This document shows, one piece after another, positions 5,195 to 7,258 of a stretch of 7,258 bases of DNA. Position 1 is the stretch's first letter; each line of letters starts with the position of its first letter. Position numbers and translations under genes: made by a program. Under the pieces are notes generated by a model, which saw only the letters and a list, made by a program, of their open reading frames with translations, ran no database searches and was not told the DNA's origin. Source of the DNA: Nitrospirota bacterium (lineage in GTDB: Bacteria; Nitrospirota; Thermodesulfovibrionia; Thermodesulfovibrionales; JdFR-85); NCBI GenBank assembly GCA_013151785.1, contig JAADHP010000063.1:1-7258 (forward strand), written 5' to 3'.

Positions 5195-6128
5195 GCTTCC
5201 TCCTCATAGCCAGGGCTCTCTTTATCTTTGAAAAGTCACCAACAATCCCGTTGGGTAGAAAGATGATAATCAGGATGAGCAATATACCAAAGAGTGTCTG
5301 GTGTGCTGTACCAATCCTTGGCAGGGACCTTATCCATTCAGCAAGCAAAACCATGATACCTGCACCAACAGCAGGCCCCCAGTATGTAGCAACGCCTCCA
5401 ACCATCACAATCATGATGGTGATTATGGAGATATCATGAAGTGCAAAAACCACCTCAGGGTCTATATAGCCCATGTAGTTGGTATAAAAGGCACCTGCAA
5501 GGCCTGTAAGCACAGCACTTATAACAAGGGCTATTGTCTTGTACAGTGTTGTATTGATGCCAAGGGATTCTGCAGCATCCTGGTCTTCACGTATTGCAAC
5601 AAAATAATACCCCAGCTTTGATTCTATTACCTTCTTTACCACCACATAAGACAACACTGCGATGGCAAGGATAATGTAGTAGTACCATATCTTCTCCACC
5701 CAGGTTCTCTCCTTGATCAAGATACCAAGGGTGCCCTGGGTAAAGTCACGCAGGTTCTCTGCAGTAACCCTTAGAACCTCGCCCATTGCAAGTGTGGCAA
5801 GGGCAAAGAAAGGCCCCCGAAGTCTGAGACAGATGAAGCCTATTATCACTCCCTCCACTGCCACCACCAACACACTCAATGGCAAACCCCACCAGGCAGA
5901 CACACCCAGCTTGAAGTAGATGATTCCAGCAGTATAGGCACCTACACCGAAAAATGCAGCATGGCCAAATGAGACCTGGCCGCAATAACCACCAAGCAGG
6001 TTCCAGGCCATTCCGATAACAGCCCACATTATCATGAGTATTATTATATGCATCATGTAGGTACTGAGCCCCAAAAAGGGCAACAGTGCAAGTACAAGCA
6101 GTATTATATAAGGGGCATATCTCTTCAT
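5178..6128 (-). CDS. livM: Branched-chain amino-acid type ABC transporter permease LivM
   Basis: A 316-residue inner-membrane permease with about eight to ten hydrophobic segments. Conserved LivM blocks are NLLGGYCGQVSFGHAAFFGVG (43-63), the cytoplasmic coupling loop AIREDQDAAESLGIN (178-192) that docks on an ATPase, and GGVATYWGPAVGAG (244-257). The basic C-terminus (about 301-311) fits a cytoplasmic tail. It would pair with LivH to form the translocation path. The ATG at 6128 overlaps the livH stop as ATGA, which indicates coupled translation; a weak AGAGG lies eight bases upstream. Length fits the family, and no break or missing block is seen. Confidence 0.93.
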   Translation of the reverse strand: MKRYAPYIILLVLALLPFLGLSTYMMHIIILMIMWAVIGMAWNLLGGYCGQVSFGHAAFFGVGAYTAGIIYFKLGVSAWWGLPLSVLVVAVEGVIIGFICLRLRGPFFALATLAMGEVLRVTAENLRDFTQGTLGILIKERTWVEKIWYYYIILAIAVLSYVVVKKVIESKLGYYFVAIREDQDAAESLGINTTLYKTIALVISAVLTGLAGAFYTNYMGYIDPEVVFALHDISIITIMIVMVGGVATYWGPAVGAGIMVLLAEWIRSLPRIGTAHQTLFGILLILIIIFLPNGIVGDFSKIKRALAMRRKLDTTT

Positions 6129-7054
6129 TTGCCGAGCCTCTGTCTTCTCAGAATTGATGCCACACCACCAGGCAGGAATATCAGTGCTGCCACAAAGATG
6201 AGAAATCTTCCCACTGGAGCCCAGCCCATGCCTACGTAGGTAGCTGTCATGGATTCGAAAATACCAAGTATCAGACCACCGATTATGGCACCTATTGTGG
6301 AACCCAGCCCACCAAGGATGGTTATAACAAAGGCAATAAGGGTAAACCTACCACCAAGGGCAGGGTAAATATAGTATATGGGAATAAAGAGACAGCCTGC
6401 TGCCCCAACCAGTGCAGCACCAAGCCCGAAGGTAACAAGCCTCATCCGCTCCACATTAACACCCATAAGCATAGCAGCCTCAATGTCCTGCGCTGTTGCA
6501 CGTATGGATTTGCCTGTATCGGTCTTTGTCAGGAAAAACCACAACGCCACAGTTATCAAAACAGAAAAGGCAAACGAGACCGTCCAGGGAACTGAAAGGG
6601 AAAGCTCTATGGGAGAGTTTCTCCAGTAGTCGCTCAGATACCAGGCATCAGAGGCATACCCCACAGGCGTGGAACGGTAATCAGATGTAAAGAAGAGGGT
6701 TGCCAGATTGGCAAGCACCATTGCAATGCCCACTGTGAGAATAACCTGATTCTCGGGCAGTATGGATTCCACCCTCAGAACAGGATTGATCAGAAACTTC
6801 TGTATGGCCATACCAAAGAAAAACATCACCGGTGCCACAATAAATACGGATAAGTAGGGATCAATATGAAAGAGAACAAAAAGCCAGTAGGCCATGTACA
6901 TGGCTACCATCATCAACTCACCATGGGCAAGATTGATGATCTTCATCACACCCATTATCAGGGTCATGCCTATGCCTATGAGGGCATAGAGACCGCCAAG
7001 CAGAAGGCCTGAAATAAGGGTCTGAAGAAAAATCTCTACTGCTACTGAATCCAC
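6125..7054 (-). CDS. livH: Branched-chain amino-acid type ABC transporter permease LivH
   Basis: A 309-residue inner-membrane permease and the first gene of the operon. The N-terminal block GLLLGGLYALIGIGMTLIMGVMKIINLAHGE (16-46) is diagnostic of LivH. The coupling loop is RATAQDIEAAMLMGVNV (185-201), followed by the hydrophobic stretch FGLGAALVGAAG (209-220), and GGLGSTIGAIIGG (248-260) is the conserved late block. The start is GTG at 7054 with AAGGAG five bases upstream. The periplasmic binding protein that usually accompanies this transporter is not in the window; it may lie beyond 7258 or elsewhere. Repeat D sits about 60 bases upstream of the start, so the promoter must lie in the short gap, in the repeat, or beyond it. 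Confidence 0.93.
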   Translation of the reverse strand: MDSVAVEIFLQTLISGLLLGGLYALIGIGMTLIMGVMKIINLAHGELMMVAMYMAYWLFVLFHIDPYLSVFIVAPVMFFFGMAIQKFLINPVLRVESILPENQVILTVGIAMVLANLATLFFTSDYRSTPVGYASDAWYLSDYWRNSPIELSLSVPWTVSFAFSVLITVALWFFLTKTDTGKSIRATAQDIEAAMLMGVNVERMRLVTFGLGAALVGAAGCLFIPIYYIYPALGGRFTLIAFVITILGGLGSTIGAIIGGLILGIFESMTATYVGMGWAPVGRFLIFVAALIFLPGGVASILRRQRLGK

Positions 7055-7059
7055 ACTGA

Positions 7060-7065
7060 CTCCTT
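7060..7065 (-). promoter_or_regulatory. Shine-Dalgarno site deciding the GTG start of livH
   Basis: AAGGAG on the minus strand, five bases before GTG at 7054. A TATAAAT lies immediately upstream (7072-7066), but it is too close to the start codon to be the -10 of a transcript that keeps this ribosome-binding site. Confidence 0.7.
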
Positions 7066-7117
7066 ATTTATAGTTTTACCTAAATCCAGCTGTAAGAATG
7101 ACAAAGAATAGCTGAAA

Positions 7118-7253
7118 AGTAGTGGTATGGTAGAGTCTGAACGGTTTTGAATTTTGCACAAGATTTGCCACGAGGGCAAATCGCAAAATTCCCTCGGAAG
7201 CAGCCTTGGATGGCTGCTGAGAATGATGTGTAAGACTCTACCATACCACTGCT
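7118..7253 (+). repeat. Structured dispersed repeat, copy D
   Basis: A 136-base element upstream of livH. Arms at 7118-7138 and 7233-7253 pair over 21 bases with a single T-G. P2 has the outer stem GAATTTTGC/GCAAAATTC, the bulge ACAA, the inner stem GATTTGCC/GGCAAATC and the loop ACGAG. P3 is the same as in copy C, with the GGA bulge between CTC and the 7-bp stem AGCAGCC/GGCTGCT. Relative to C, two bases of the P2 inner stem changed on both sides, which preserves pairing. The left flank (7084-7117) matches the reverse complement of the right flank of C. The right flank is cut by the window end after TATAAA. Confidence 0.87.
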
Positions 7254-7258
7254 ATAAA

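Noticed and set aside
7066..7072. TATAAAT as the -10 box of the liv operon
   Set aside because: Transcription would begin at the edge of the Shine-Dalgarno AAGGAG, leaving no usable leader, and no matching -35 is visible.

Overview
The window is a bacterial chromosome segment of moderate G+C. All seven protein-coding genes that I can support lie on the minus strand, so transcription runs from high to low coordinates. The genes are ordinary housekeeping and transport families. Non-ATG starts are frequent (GTG or TTG at livH, livG, livF and sdhD), each with a good Shine-Dalgarno sequence. The mix of a branched-chain amino-acid type ABC transporter, a CBS-ACT protein and a two-subunit SdhC/SdhD anchor would fit a Nitrospirota or Desulfobacterota-like bacterium. 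That placement is a low-confidence inference from gene content, not from a marker gene.

Layout in transcription order: (1) 7258-7055, a structured repeat (element D) and the leader of the transporter operon. (2) 7054-3772, livH-livM-livG-livF, an operon of overlapping genes for a HAAT-family transporter; no substrate-binding protein is present in the window. (3) 3771-2991, a gene-free stretch of nearly 800 bases with degenerate 7/8-base tandem repeats, a 151-base inverted-repeat element and repeat element C. (4) 2990-1682, a tight operon of a CBS-CBS-ACT protein (AcuB-like), sdhC and sdhD. The catalytic subunits SdhA and SdhB are absent. (5) 1681-1113, gene-free, with a hairpin after sdhD, repeat elements B and A, and a probable promoter. 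(6) 1112-1, the first 370 codons of a phosphohexomutase that runs off the window.

The most notable content is not a protein. Four intergenic copies (A, B, C, D) of a roughly 135-177 base element share one fold: a 21-bp closing stem, a two-part hairpin with a 4-5 base bulge on its 5' side, and a second hairpin with an invariant GGA bulge between CTC and GAG. The stem sequences differ between copies, but both sides change together, while the joining segments stay conserved. All four copies lie in the same orientation, opposite to the genes, and all sit at operon borders. Copy B looks like a recombinant: its left arm is A-like, its right arm is C/D-like, and it carries an extra perfect hairpin. 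I do not recognise this family. It could be a miniature mobile element or a structured RNA.

How the genes may work together: the transporter imports branched-chain amino acids or a related substrate. SdhC/SdhD anchor a succinate dehydrogenase or fumarate reductase whose catalytic part must be encoded elsewhere, and the co-transcribed CBS-ACT protein may sense nucleotide or amino-acid state. The mutase serves sugar-phosphate and envelope or glycogen metabolism and is probably an independent transcription unit.
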